Assembly: GCA_016218215.1 (NCBI GenBank)
Contig: JACREM010000057.1
Span: forward strand, 1 to 42,492
Direction of reading: 5' to 3'
Length of the DNA: 42,492 nt
Origin: Candidatus Gottesmanbacteria bacterium
GTDB lineage: Bacteria > Patescibacteriota > Microgenomatia > UBA10105 > UBA927
The notes beneath the pieces are model-generated. The model worked only from the letters and a program-made list of their open reading frames with translations. It was not told where the DNA came from and ran no database searches. Numbering within the stretch: the first letter of the stretch is position 1; every line of letters starts with the position of its first letter. The translations under genes and the position numbers were made by a program. Below are positions 1-7,376 of the stretch, one piece after another.

Positions 1-43
1 AGGCAGACACAATCTGCTCACGTTCTGCTATGGGTCGTTTCAT
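1..43 (-). CDS. 5' end of an unidentified gene, cut by the window edge
   Basis: On the minus strand an ATG at 43-41 opens a reading frame that runs off the window edge; the visible residues are MKRPIAEREQIVSA. A strong Shine-Dalgarno site (GGGAGGTGA, minus strand, about positions 50-58) lies about 8 nt upstream, which is the main support for a real start. Only 14 residues are visible, so no family can be named. It is divergent from the infA operon. Confidence 0.5.
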   Translation of the reverse strand, partial: MKRPIAEREQIVSA

Positions 44-162
44 ATGCTTCACCTCCCTTCCTGGAGAGAAGCATACGGTAAGTGGTTAAAGGAAAATTGA
101 GAAATCAAGAAGCGGCGTAAATTGAGAGATCAGTTTACACGCGACAAAGCCCCAATTCTAGC

Positions 163-191
163 TTGACCTCAGTGTAAAGGTGCGGTACAAT
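163..191 (+). promoter_or_regulatory. sigma70-type promoter of the infA/ribosomal protein operon
   Basis: TTGACC at 163-168 and TACAAT at 186-191 are separated by exactly 17 bp. Transcription would start near 198, giving a leader of about 90 nt before infA. No other promoter of this quality is visible before rpoA, so it probably drives the whole ribosomal operon. Confidence 0.8.
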
Positions 192-240
192 TACATCTTA
201 GTTCGTATAACCCGGGTAAATATAAGTATGGATTCGGGTG

Positions 241-265
241 CCCTCCAAGCTTCGCGCGAGGAGGG
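241..265 (+). promoter_or_regulatory. hairpin in the infA leader
   Basis: CCCTCC at 241-246 pairs perfectly with GGAGGG at 260-265 across a 13-nt loop, inside the 5' leader of infA. The right arm resembles a Shine-Dalgarno core but is too far from the start codon at 287 to serve as one. There is no U-run after it, so a simple terminator is unlikely. An autoregulatory or stability element is possible. Confidence 0.5.
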
Positions 266-286
266 TCTGTTAGTGGTAATGACCGT

Positions 287-502
287 ATGGCACATCAAGG
301 AAGTTTTGAAGTAGAAGGAGAAGTCACTGAATGTTTACCAAATACGCTATTTCGGGTAAAATTGCCAAACGGTCGCATGGTACTTTGTCATCTTTCAGGT
401 AAGATGCGGATAAATTTTATCCGGATCATGCCGGGAGATAGAGTACGGATGGAGATGACTCCGTATGATGCGACAAAGGGAAGAATTATTTATCGTGTAT
501 AA
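287..502 (+). CDS. infA: translation initiation factor IF-1
   Basis: The 71-residue product is the usual length of IF-1, a single OB-fold protein that occupies the A site of the 30S subunit during initiation. It aligns along its whole length with the family: the beta strands around [14 protein letters not shown], the [13 protein letters not shown] segment that contacts 16S rRNA, and [12 protein letters not shown] near the C terminus. ATG 287 is chosen because the protein begins where IF-1 proteins begin. It is the first gene of the operon behind the promoter at 163-191, with rpmJ starting 14 nt after its stop, an arrangement common in bacterial alpha/spc operons. No strong Shine-Dalgarno precedes the start. 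Confidence 0.97.
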   Translation: MAHQGSFEVEGEVTECLPNTLFRVKLPNGRMVLCHLSGKMRINFIRIMPGDRVRMEMTPYDATKGRIIYRV

Positions 503-516
503 ATGTTTTTTAGCAT

Positions 517-630
517 ATGAAAGTTCGCGCAAGCACAAAGAAAATTTGTAATAAATGCAAGATCGTGAGACGCCGTGGGCGGGTGTACGTGATTTGTGAA
601 AATCCGAAACACAAGCAGAGACAAGGATAA
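517..630 (+). CDS. rpmJ: 50S ribosomal protein L36
   Basis: This short gene encodes 37 residues starting [15 protein letters not shown]. It carries the complete zinc-ribbon set of L36: Cys-X2-Cys (CNKC), a third Cys in [10 protein letters not shown] and the final His, so it is the zinc-binding form. L36 binds 23S rRNA in the large subunit. It sits between infA and rpsM, the standard place for rpmJ. The ATG at 517 is fixed by the conserved N terminus. There is no clear Shine-Dalgarno. Confidence 0.96.
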   Translation: MKVRASTKKICNKCKIVRRRGRVYVICENPKHKQRQG

Positions 631-713
631 ATAGAATACACAATGTCCAAATCACAATAACCAACATGGTTGCCTTGCTGAGTATTGGGATTTGAGAATT
701 GAGATTTTGAAAT

Positions 714-1127
714 ATGGCACGTATAGCAGGAGTAGATTTACCAAATGAAAAAAGACTTGATACTGCCCTTACCTATATCAAGGGCATTGGGCGGACCAAT
801 GTTATAAAAGTGTTAAAAGAGTCAAATATCGATGCGAGTAGGCGGGTAAAGACTCTTACTGATGAGGAAACAAACAGAATCGGAAAGGTTTTGGAAAAAG
901 GGTATACGGTAGAAGGAGACCTGAGGCGTGAGGTCGCCGAAAATATTAAACGCCTTCGGGAAATAGGAAGCTACAGGGGAACTCGACATACAAAGAGTCT
1001 TCCGGCCAGAGGGCAAAGAACGAGATCAAATGCACGTACCAAGCGTGGGAAACGGCTCACGATTGGAGCCATGAAAAAAGACGATAAAGCAAAAATGGAT
1101 ACAAAGTCGGCACCAGAAAAAAAGTAA
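714..1127 (+). CDS. rpsM: 30S ribosomal protein S13
   Basis: The 137-residue protein begins MARIAGVDLPNEKR, the canonical S13 start, with a helix-two-turn-helix core (YIKGIGRTNVIKVL) and the basic C-terminal motif RGQRTRSNARTKRG that reaches toward P-site tRNA. S13 sits in the head of the 30S subunit and contacts S19 and helix B1 of 23S rRNA. The last 20 residues form a Lys-rich tail slightly longer than in most bacteria. It is preceded by an 83-nt spacer (631-713); in E. coli the region before rpsM is the S4 autoregulatory site, but I see no convincing pseudoknot here. rpsK begins 3 nt after the stop. Confidence 0.97.
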   Translation: MARIAGVDLPNEKRLDTALTYIKGIGRTNVIKVLKESNIDASRRVKTLTDEETNRIGKVLEKGYTVEGDLRREVAENIKRLREIGSYRGTRHTKSLPARGQRTRSNARTKRGKRLTIGAMKKDDKAKMDTKSAPEKK

Positions 1128-1130
1128 TCT

Positions 1131-1502
1131 ATGGCAATAAAAAAAGCAAAACGAGTTGTAGAAAAAGGACGAGTGTATATTACCGCGACATTTAACAATA
1201 CGCTTGTCACGATCACTGATCTTGAAGGAAACACTCTTTGTTGGGGTTCGTCAGGGCTTGTTGGATTTAAAGGCGCACGTCGTGCTACTCCATACGCCGC
1301 AACGACAGCTGTAGAGACAGTGTCACGAAAAGCCCAGGATTTTGGGCTACGGGAAGTAGAAGTGTATATAAAAGGTCCTGGCGCAGGACGAGATGCAGCG
1401 CTTCGGGCGCTTCGATCAGTAGGTCTTGGTATTTCACTCATCGCAGATGTTACTCCTATCCCGCATAACGGCGTCAGACCAAAGAAAAAGAGGAGAGTTT
1501 AA
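1131..1502 (+). CDS. rpsK: 30S ribosomal protein S11
   Basis: The 123-residue protein is full length for S11, a platform protein of the 30S subunit near the mRNA exit. Recognisable segments are [55 protein letters not shown] and the C-terminal THNG-type segment [14 protein letters not shown]. It follows rpsM by 3 nt, and its TAA overlaps the rpsD start codon by one base (TAATG), so S11 and S4 are probably translationally coupled. Confidence 0.97.
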   Translation: MAIKKAKRVVEKGRVYITATFNNTLVTITDLEGNTLCWGSSGLVGFKGARRATPYAATTAVETVSRKAQDFGLREVEVYIKGPGAGRDAALRALRSVGLGISLIADVTPIPHNGVRPKKKRRV

Positions 1503-2122
1503 TGGCACGATATACAGGACCGCGAAGTCGATTAAGCAGACGCGAAGGAGTAGACCTTGGGCATAAGACCGTGGGAAGCAAAGCCCACGCGATGCTTTTA
1601 AAACGACTTCAGGTTCCTCCGGGGCAACACGGGTCAAAAGGGACAGGAAAGATATCCGGATTCGGCCAACAGCTTCGAGAGAAGCAAAAGGTGAAAAGGA
1701 TGTACGCAGTGTTGGAGAGGCAATTTCGTAAAGCGTTTGAGCGAGCACGATTAGTACGAGGCAATACCGGGGAGAAGCTGCTTGAAATCATGGAGCGAAG
1801 GCTTGACAATGTTTTATTTAGATTGCTTCTCGTCCCAACCAGAGCGGCATCGCGACAAATCGTTTCACATGGACATGTGTTTGTTGATGGAAAAAAGGTG
1901 AATATTCCTTCATTTGAAGTATCGGTCGGACACGTCGTGACACTCGATCAGACAGCAACTGAAATTCCGGCAGTGAAAAAAATGCTTGATGAAAAAAATA
2001 TCAAGCTTCCGGAGTGGCTCGAACGCAAAGGTCCGTCAGGCAGAGTCGTCAGGCTTCCCATGAGAAGCGATATAGGAGAAGACATAGCAGAACAATATAT
2101 AGTAGAGCATTATTCACGGTAG
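1502..2122 (+). CDS. rpsD: 30S ribosomal protein S4
   Basis: The 206-residue product has the S4 N-terminal rRNA-binding domain ([16 protein letters not shown]) followed by an S4-type RNA-binding fold around RLDNVLFRLLLVPTRAASRQIVSHGHVFVDGKKVNIPS. S4 nucleates 30S assembly on the 5' domain of 16S rRNA. The N terminus has no Cys cluster, so this is the zinc-free (C-minus) form. Its start overlaps the rpsK stop by one base. A 68-nt spacer containing a perfect inverted repeat separates it from rpoA. Confidence 0.97.
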   Translation: MARYTGPRSRLSRREGVDLGHKTVGSKAHAMLLKRLQVPPGQHGSKGTGKISGFGQQLREKQKVKRMYAVLERQFRKAFERARLVRGNTGEKLLEIMERRLDNVLFRLLLVPTRAASRQIVSHGHVFVDGKKVNIPSFEVSVGHVVTLDQTATEIPAVKKMLDEKNIKLPEWLERKGPSGRVVRLPMRSDIGEDIAEQYIVEHYSR

Positions 2123-2140
2123 GGAGGAAGAATACATGAG

Positions 2141-2164
2141 ATGAAAAACCGGAGAGTTTTTCAT
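2141..2164 (+). promoter_or_regulatory. inverted repeat between rpsD and rpoA
   Basis: ATGAAAAAC (2141-2149) and GTTTTTCAT (2156-2164) form a perfect 9-bp stem with a 6-nt loop. The stem is AT-rich and has no following U-run, so it is unlikely to be a strong terminator inside this operon. A processing or attenuation site that adjusts rpoA expression relative to the ribosomal proteins is a plausible role. Confidence 0.5.
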
Positions 2165-2190
2165 TCCACGCATTTCTTTTACAAAAATAT

Positions 2191-3111
2191 ATGATAGAAC
2201 CAAATTTTAAAGTCAACACGGAAAGCGAAAAACAAGGCTACGGAGTTTTCTCCATTGAGCCTCTGGAACAAGGATATGGTCAGACACTCGGAAATAGTCT
2301 TCGACGGGTACTTCTTTCCTCTCTTCAGGGATCTGCGATCACCTCTGTGAAGATTGTTGGCGTAAAGCATCAATTTACGACTCTCCCAGGGTTGAAGGAA
2401 GACATAGTAGAGCTTATATTAAATTTGAAAAAAGTTCGACTTATTGTTGAGGGTGCTGGTCCTGCTATACTCAGACTTTCAAAAAAAGGCCCGGGAGAAG
2501 TGACCGCAGGCGATATCGAAGCGCCGGCAGGAGTAACAATCGTTAATACTGATCTTGTCCTTGGAACTTTGGCAGATAAAAAAGCAAGTCTTGAGATGGA
2601 ACTTACCGCAGAAAAAGGGTATGGCTATGTTCCGACAGAAGATCATAGAGTAGATGAGATTGGTCGTATTTCTATGGACGCGCTCTATAGTCCGGTACAG
2701 CGTGTAAATTATCGGGTGGAGGCCACACGCGTTGGCCGTATGACGAATCTTGATAAGCTTGTTATGGAAATCTGGACAGATGGAACCATCTCTCCACTGG
2801 ACGCGATGAAAATGTCAGCCAAGGTACTTGTGTCGTTTTTCCTTCAGGTGTACGAACCAAAAGCCTCACGAGTAGAGGAATCCGTTGCAGTGACTCCGGT
2901 GTTGTCTGATGAAGTGTTAAAAATGCGTATAGAAGAACTTGATATTCCAACTCGGATCGTCAATGCGCTTGCAAACGGAGGCATAGAGACTGTCGGACAG
3001 CTCCTTGGAACGGATCGTTCTGAACTTATTAAAGTCAAAAATCTTGGAGCCAAGTCTTTGGCAATTGTCGAAGATAAACTTCGGGAAAGAGGCGTCGCGC
3101 TTACTGTATAA
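2191..3111 (+). CDS. rpoA: DNA-directed RNA polymerase subunit alpha
   Basis: The 306-residue alpha subunit has both normal domains. The N-terminal assembly/dimerisation domain spans about residues 1-225 (GYGQTLGNSLRRVLLSSLQG, and LDKLVMEIWTDGTISPLDAM). A short linker leads to the C-terminal domain at about 245-306 (IEELDIPTRIVNALANGG and GAKSLAIVEDKLRERG). The alpha-CTD contacts UP elements and activators, so alpha-mediated regulation should be possible in this organism. The gene sits between rpsD and rplQ, as in most bacteria. The ATG at 2191 matches the family start and has no evident Shine-Dalgarno. Confidence 0.97.
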   Translation: MIEPNFKVNTESEKQGYGVFSIEPLEQGYGQTLGNSLRRVLLSSLQGSAITSVKIVGVKHQFTTLPGLKEDIVELILNLKKVRLIVEGAGPAILRLSKKGPGEVTAGDIEAPAGVTIVNTDLVLGTLADKKASLEMELTAEKGYGYVPTEDHRVDEIGRISMDALYSPVQRVNYRVEATRVGRMTNLDKLVMEIWTDGTISPLDAMKMSAKVLVSFFLQVYEPKASRVEESVAVTPVLSDEVLKMRIEELDIPTRIVNALANGGIETVGQLLGTDRSELIKVKNLGAKSLAIVEDKLRERGVALTV

Positions 3112-3127
3112 ATCGTAATACATTCAT

Positions 3128-3607
3128 ATGAGACACGGAGTCTTTGGAAAACAACTATCACGATCCAAAAATGAAAGGCGTAGGCTTCGTCAGGGGCTAC
3201 TTCGTGATTTGTTTACGAAAGGGGCGATCGTTACTTCCAAGGCAAAAGCGCAATCAGTGAGAGGTGTAGCTGAAAAACTTATTACCAAAGCAAAAAACGG
3301 GTCAGATCAAAAAAAGAGAGAAGCATGTAAAGAACTAACAGATAGCCATGTTGTTGAAATTCTCTGGCAGCGTGCGCGTGTTCAGTGGGCAAACCGAACC
3401 TCAGGGTTTACCAGAGTAAGCATCTTAGGGCAAAGGCGCGGAGATGCGACGACTCTCGTGAAATTATCTTTTGTGGATGAAGAAGTCAAAAAAACTGAAG
3501 ATGCAAAAATAGAAAAGCCAAAAAAAGCTGAAGTAAAGAAAAAAATTGCGGCACCAAAAATAACGTCTGTAAAGGCGAAAAATACCAAAAAGCCCGTAAA
3601 GAAATAA
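3128..3607 (+). CDS. rplQ: 50S ribosomal protein L17 with a C-terminal tail
   Basis: The N-terminal 115 or so residues are ordinary L17 (MRHGVFGKQLSRSKNERR, LLRDLFTKGAIVTSKAKA, and RGDATTLVKLSFV), a protein near the peptide exit tunnel. After residue 115 comes about 45 residues of Lys/Ala/Pro-rich, low-complexity sequence (for example EKPKKAEVKKKI), making 159 residues rather than the usual 115-130. Such basic tails are likely disordered and rRNA-contacting. The gene follows rpoA by 16 nt and precedes rplM by 4 nt. Confidence 0.95.
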   Translation: MRHGVFGKQLSRSKNERRRLRQGLLRDLFTKGAIVTSKAKAQSVRGVAEKLITKAKNGSDQKKREACKELTDSHVVEILWQRARVQWANRTSGFTRVSILGQRRGDATTLVKLSFVDEEVKKTEDAKIEKPKKAEVKKKIAAPKITSVKAKNTKKPVKK

Positions 3608-3611
3608 CCAT

Positions 3612-4049
3612 ATGAATACACCCAAAAAACTTACACGAGCGACGAAGGCATCAGAGATCAAACATGGTTGGCGTCTTTTTGATGTGAAGGGAAAAGTATT
3701 GGGACGAATTACGTCTGATATTGCCCAGGCACTCATGGGCAAATCAAAACCATATTATACAAAGACTCTTGATTGTGGGGATTATGTCGTCGTCGTCAAC
3801 GCAAAAGAAGTTGCTGTTACAGGAAAAAAAGAAGCAGATAAGATGTATGGGAATTTTTCAGGATTTCCTGGGGGCTTAAAAGAAAAAGCACTCTGGCAGA
3901 TTCGCGCAGAGAAACCGTCCCTTATCATCACACACGCGGTGAAAGGTATGTTGCCGAAAAATAAACTGCGTGATAGACTCATGACTCGACTGTATGTATA
4001 TGCGGATGAAACACATCCATATATCGAAAAGTTTGAAGCAAAAAAATAA
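3612..4049 (+). CDS. rplM: 50S ribosomal protein L13
   Basis: The 145-residue product is the standard length for L13, an early-assembly protein of the large subunit. Diagnostic segments are WRLFDVKGKVLGRITSDIAQ, CGDYVVVVNAKEVAVTGKK, and the C-terminal AVKGMLPKNKLRDRLMTRL followed by the YADETHPY motif. It forms the usual rplM-rpsI pair; rpsI starts one nucleotide after its stop. Joining of rplM-rpsI to the alpha operon is seen in several bacterial groups. Confidence 0.96.
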   Translation: MNTPKKLTRATKASEIKHGWRLFDVKGKVLGRITSDIAQALMGKSKPYYTKTLDCGDYVVVVNAKEVAVTGKKEADKMYGNFSGFPGGLKEKALWQIRAEKPSLIITHAVKGMLPKNKLRDRLMTRLYVYADETHPYIEKFEAKK

Positions 4050-4050
4050 T

Positions 4051-4545
4051 ATGGACAAAGACGGTACACCAGACGCTGCAGCAGTAGAAGATACAAAAAT
4101 GAAATCGGTATCTGTTTCGTATTACGAAGCACTTGGACGTCGTAAAGAATCTACGGCACGAGTAAGACTATATGTAGTAGGCGATGAGGTCATGACCATA
4201 GACGGGAAAACTGTTGAAAAAGGTGGATTCTTGGTGAATGGAAGAACAGAAGATTCATATTTTCCAGGAGACGTATATAAGAAAATGTTGCTTGAGCCAT
4301 TTCGTACGACCAACACGATCACTCGGTTTGCGACATCGGTAAAAGTATCAGGCGGAGGACTTATGGGACAGCTCGGGGCTGTCATTCTTGGAGTTTCCAG
4401 GGCTCTTGAAAAAGTAGATAAAGAAAAATTTCGACCAATACTTAAAAAACGCGGATTTATGAAGCGCGACCCCCGCATAAAACAGCGCCGCAAAGCAGGA
4501 TTTGCAGGCAAATCAAGGGCGAAGAAGCAGTCTCCGAAACGATAA
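4051..4545 (+). CDS. rpsI: 30S ribosomal protein S9
   Basis: I place the start at ATG 4051, one base after the rplM stop, giving 164 residues; an in-frame ATG at 3994 would lie inside rplM and is unlikely. The conserved S9 core begins near residue 24 (YYEALGRRKESTARVRLY) and includes GGGLMGQLGAVILGVSRAL and the C-terminal PRIKQRRKAGFAGKSR, ending KKQSPKR, whose terminal Arg reaches P-site tRNA in the 30S head. The 23-residue acidic N-terminal extension is not part of the usual fold. It is the last gene of the ribosomal operon. Confidence 0.95.
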   Translation: MDKDGTPDAAAVEDTKMKSVSVSYYEALGRRKESTARVRLYVVGDEVMTIDGKTVEKGGFLVNGRTEDSYFPGDVYKKMLLEPFRTTNTITRFATSVKVSGGGLMGQLGAVILGVSRALEKVDKEKFRPILKKRGFMKRDPRIKQRRKAGFAGKSRAKKQSPKR

Positions 4546-4556
4546 CGCCTTGTTCT

Positions 4557-4585
4557 CTGTCATCCCCGCGGAAGCGGGGATCCAG
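4557..4585. repeat. REP-like palindromic repeat, copy A
   Basis: ATCCCCGC at 4562-4569 and GCGGGGAT at 4574-4581 form a GC-rich 8-bp stem with a 4-nt loop, flanked by CTGTC on the left and CCAG on the right. The same unit recurs at 8262-8291 in the same orientation with a changed loop. It lies just after the rpsI stop and may also act as a transcript-end hairpin for the ribosomal operon. Confidence 0.75.
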
Positions 4586-4639
4586 AAAGAGTAAATTTTT
4601 ATTCTTTTAATTTCTCTTCTAAATCAGTATCCTATGTCT

Positions 4640-5563
4640 ATGGATGTTCTTTCTGTATCAGGTCTTACAAAACAATATGATGGCTACACAGCTGTTGATC
4701 ACATTTCTTTTTCTATTAAAAGAGGAGAGATTGTGGGTCTACTGGGTCCAAATGGTGCCGGAAAAACGACGACAATTCAGATGCTTCTTGGATTGACACT
4801 CCCAAATGATGGTGGCATTTCATATTTTGGAAAAAATTTTCTTCAAAATCGCGAAGAATCACTCTCGAGGATGAATTTCGCATCGTCTTATAGTGCCGTA
4901 CAGGGAAGAATGACGGTCTATCAGAATCTTCGTATCTATGCAGGACTCTACGGTGTCAATGAAACTGATAAAGTGATCCGACAGCTACTGGATCTCATGG
5001 ATATTGTTTCGATCAAGGATCAGGTTTTTTGGAAATTATCTTCAGGTCAAAAAACCCGTGTGATTCTTGCTAAGGCTTTTATTAATAATCCGGAATTGCT
5101 TCTTATGGATGAACCTACGGCAAGTCTAGATCCTGAGATAGCAGAAAAAGTGATAGAAATACTCTTGGATATGCGAAAATCTCGTGGTGTATCTATTTTA
5201 TATACAAGTCATGACATGGAAGAGGTAGAGGCACTCTGTGATCGGGTAATATTTTTAGATCATGGGAAGATTCTTGCAGAAGATACACCTCTTGGATTTA
5301 CGAAAAGGATAGGAGATTGTACGCTCATCGTGACGTTTGATGGTGAGCAAAAAACAGTCGTATCTCATGTGAAATCAAAAAAATATGCGTATAAATTTCC
5401 TAGAGATGAAGTTATAGAAGTATCTCTTCCCGAGGGAGACATACCTGCATTACTTTTCGATCTCGGCAAGAAAAAAATATGGATTACCAATATTGATGTA
5501 AAAAAACCAAGACTTGAAGATGTGTTTTTACAAATTGCAAAGGGGAAATATGAGCTTAGGTAG
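4640..5563 (+). CDS. ABC-2 type transporter ATP-binding protein
   Basis: About 307 residues with all ABC ATPase motifs: Walker A GPNGAGKTT (near residue 38), the Q-loop region, signature LSSGQKTR, Walker B LLLMDEP and the H-loop His in TSHDMEE. After the nucleotide-binding domain comes a roughly 80-residue C-terminal extension typical of drug/polysaccharide ABC-2 exporters. Its stop overlaps the start of the permease gene by 14 nt, so the two are coupled and form one exporter; the substrate cannot be predicted. ATG 4640 is preferred because a TATCCT box (4628-4633) ends exactly 6 nt before it, a leaderless arrangement seen repeatedly here. The in-frame ATG at 4634 would add two residues. Confidence 0.92.
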   Translation: MDVLSVSGLTKQYDGYTAVDHISFSIKRGEIVGLLGPNGAGKTTTIQMLLGLTLPNDGGISYFGKNFLQNREESLSRMNFASSYSAVQGRMTVYQNLRIYAGLYGVNETDKVIRQLLDLMDIVSIKDQVFWKLSSGQKTRVILAKAFINNPELLLMDEPTASLDPEIAEKVIEILLDMRKSRGVSILYTSHDMEEVEALCDRVIFLDHGKILAEDTPLGFTKRIGDCTLIVTFDGEQKTVVSHVKSKKYAYKFPRDEVIEVSLPEGDIPALLFDLGKKKIWITNIDVKKPRLEDVFLQIAKGKYELR

Positions 5564-6335
5564 AATAAACACAGTCCTCCTGCACTCTTGGTATCACTTT
5601 ACTCATAGCATGGAAACGTGGGTGGATTTATTCTGGAATTCTTCTATACAGATTATATTATTTAGTTTTTTGGCAACTGCCGTATCAAAAGGCGGGGATA
5701 CTACGTCGGCGAAATATATGGTCGTCGGAATGATATTTTGGAATATGATCTGGGTCAATCAGTACGCTATGGCCCTTGGAATTCTCTGGGAGACATGGTC
5801 GAGAAGCTTTAGTAGTCTTTTTATTTCTCCACTTTCTATGAATGAGTTTCTTGTAGCTCAGATGATATCCGGATGCATCAAGTCATTTGTGGCTTTGAGT
5901 ATGTCCATGATTATCGCAAGTACTATTCATGGAATTTCACTTTTCCCTTTGGGTATATGGTTTTTTGTGTATTGTTTCGAGCTTATGATTCTTGGATGGG
6001 CGTTTGGGTTTTTAGTGCTAAGTCTTATTCTTCGGTTTGGTACAGATGTTCAGTCACTCTCCTGGGCGATAGTTTTTGCTATTCAGCCGGTCGGAGGAAT
6101 ATTTTTTCCGTCACAGTATCTTCCGGAATCGGTTCGGTGGATTTCATCTCTTTTGCCTACGTCCTATCTTTTCGCGTCTCTTCATGGGCAACTTGCAGGA
6201 ATGCCAGCAGATATAGAACGTATCGTATTAGCTACAGCAATAAATTGTGTGTATTTTGTTGGATCATATTTTTTATTCCAACATCAGTATAAAATGTCTC
6301 GGATAACCGGACGTTTTGCCCGCATGGAGTCCTGA
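5550..6335 (+). CDS. ABC-2 type transporter permease
   Basis: A 261-residue hydrophobic protein with about six predicted membrane segments (for example IQIILFSFLATAV, FVALSMSMIIASTI, ELMILGWAFGFLVLSLIL and a last one near VYFVGSYFLF). The region ending PVGGIFFPSQYLP before a final helix is typical of ABC2_membrane permeases. It starts inside the end of the ATPase gene (14-nt overlap, ATG 5550), and together they form an exporter in the cytoplasmic membrane. An in-frame ATG at 5514 lies deeper in the ATPase gene and is less likely. Confidence 0.88.
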   Translation: MSLGRINTVLLHSWYHFTHSMETWVDLFWNSSIQIILFSFLATAVSKGGDTTSAKYMVVGMIFWNMIWVNQYAMALGILWETWSRSFSSLFISPLSMNEFLVAQMISGCIKSFVALSMSMIIASTIHGISLFPLGIWFFVYCFELMILGWAFGFLVLSLILRFGTDVQSLSWAIVFAIQPVGGIFFPSQYLPESVRWISSLLPTSYLFASLHGQLAGMPADIERIVLATAINCVYFVGSYFLFQHQYKMSRITGRFARMES

Positions 6336-6370
6336 TTCCATCAGGCTTTACAAAAGCATATCATCGCACA

Positions 6371-6423
6371 TCGTCTTAAAGGCCTTGAAACGGCCTGACC
6401 CCGTAGGGAAGGCCTGGCCTTAT
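6371..6423. repeat. dispersed palindromic repeat, short copy
   Basis: This 53-nt element shares both ends with the 84-nt element at 27111-27194. Common parts are TCGTCTTAAAGGCC at the left, AAACGGCCTGA and CCCG in the middle, and AAGGCCTGGCCTTAT at the right. It lacks about 30 nt of the interior and three bases of the left arm, so it looks like a deleted derivative. It lies in the 135-bp gap between the ABC permease and the SPFH gene. Confidence 0.7.
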
Positions 6424-6436
6424 GAAATACGATCAC

Positions 6437-6464
6437 TTGCACTCGTGATAATTTTATATATACT
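6437..6464 (+). promoter_or_regulatory. promoter predicted to give a leaderless SPFH mRNA
   Basis: TTGCAC (6437-6442) and TATACT (6459-6464) are separated by 16 bp, and the -10 box ends 6 nt before the ATG at 6471. Transcription would start at or next to the start codon. Confidence 0.7.
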
Positions 6465-6470
6465 TAAGTC

Positions 6471-7340
6471 ATGGCAACAAATACTTCCCAGATTCCTGAT
6501 TTATCAAGCGTCTTCAGTTCTTCTTGGTTTGGGAAATTAAAATTTATCATCGTTTTGCTTGTTATATTGTATTTGTTTAAATCCACACTTATTTTTATCC
6601 CGCCAGGATATGTTGGGGTGACGTATGATCGAGGGCGGGGTGTACTAGAGGGAGTAAAAAAAGAGGGCATGAGTTTTGCCATTCCCATGTGGCAGACGGT
6701 GTATTATTTTGATACTAAAATTCAGGAATATACCATGTCAGCTGCAGTTGATGAAGGAGCGCTACGAAAAGACGATTCACTGGATGCACCGACGAGTGAC
6801 GGACAGCAGGTTAAAGTTGATGCTACGGTTCTGTTTCGGTTAGATCCAGAGAAAGCGCCAGAACTTCTTCGAAGTATCGGTGTTGAATTTGTTGATAAAA
6901 TTATTCGACCATTTTCCCGAAGTCAGATCCGCATGGTTATAAGTCGGTATACAGCTCCACAGATTTATTCGGAGAAGCGTCAGGAAGCAGAGACGATTAT
7001 GACTCAGGAGTTATCCGAACTTCTAAAATCAAAATATATTGTGATAGACAAAGTACTACTACGGGCTGTATATTTTTCACCGGAATACTCGAAGGCCATT
7101 GAGCAGAAAGTTATCGCAGAACAGCGTGTAAAACAGGCGGAATTTGAAGTAAAGGAAGCCACACAGCGCGCGCAGTCAAAGATAGCAGAAGCAAAGGGCT
7201 TAGCAGAAGCGCAGGCTCTTCAGAAAGCCACACTTACTCAGGAATTTTTAGAGTTAGAAGCGATAAAAAAATGGGACGGAAAATTGCCGCAAGTGTCAGG
7301 CGGCGGATCAAATCCTTTTATAAATATACCCCTGAAGTAA
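6471..7340 (+). CDS. prohibitin-type SPFH/Band 7 membrane protein
   Basis: The 289-residue protein has an N-terminal hydrophobic anchor (about residues 23-45), then the SPFH fold starting IPPGYVGVTYDRGRG and including QQVKVDATVLFRLD, and a coiled-coil region rich in Ala, Glu, Lys and Gln (about 205-265, EQRVKQAEFEVKEATQRAQ). This order is that of prohibitins. They oligomerise in the membrane as scaffolds and often modulate membrane proteases. It is transcribed from its own promoter at 6437-6464. A second SPFH protein of the slipin/stomatin type is at 15594. The family assignment is firm; the partner is unknown. Confidence 0.9.
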   Translation: MATNTSQIPDLSSVFSSSWFGKLKFIIVLLVILYLFKSTLIFIPPGYVGVTYDRGRGVLEGVKKEGMSFAIPMWQTVYYFDTKIQEYTMSAAVDEGALRKDDSLDAPTSDGQQVKVDATVLFRLDPEKAPELLRSIGVEFVDKIIRPFSRSQIRMVISRYTAPQIYSEKRQEAETIMTQELSELLKSKYIVIDKVLLRAVYFSPEYSKAIEQKVIAEQRVKQAEFEVKEATQRAQSKIAEAKGLAEAQALQKATLTQEFLELEAIKKWDGKLPQVSGGGSNPFINIPLK

Positions 7341-7376
7341 TTTCTTCTGATGTAGTATTGAGATTATCCCTTAGAT

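Noticed and set aside
3994-4050. Longer start for rpsI at 3994
   Set aside because: It overlaps rplM by 56 nt and adds residues unlike any S9; ATG 4051 is one base after the rplM stop.
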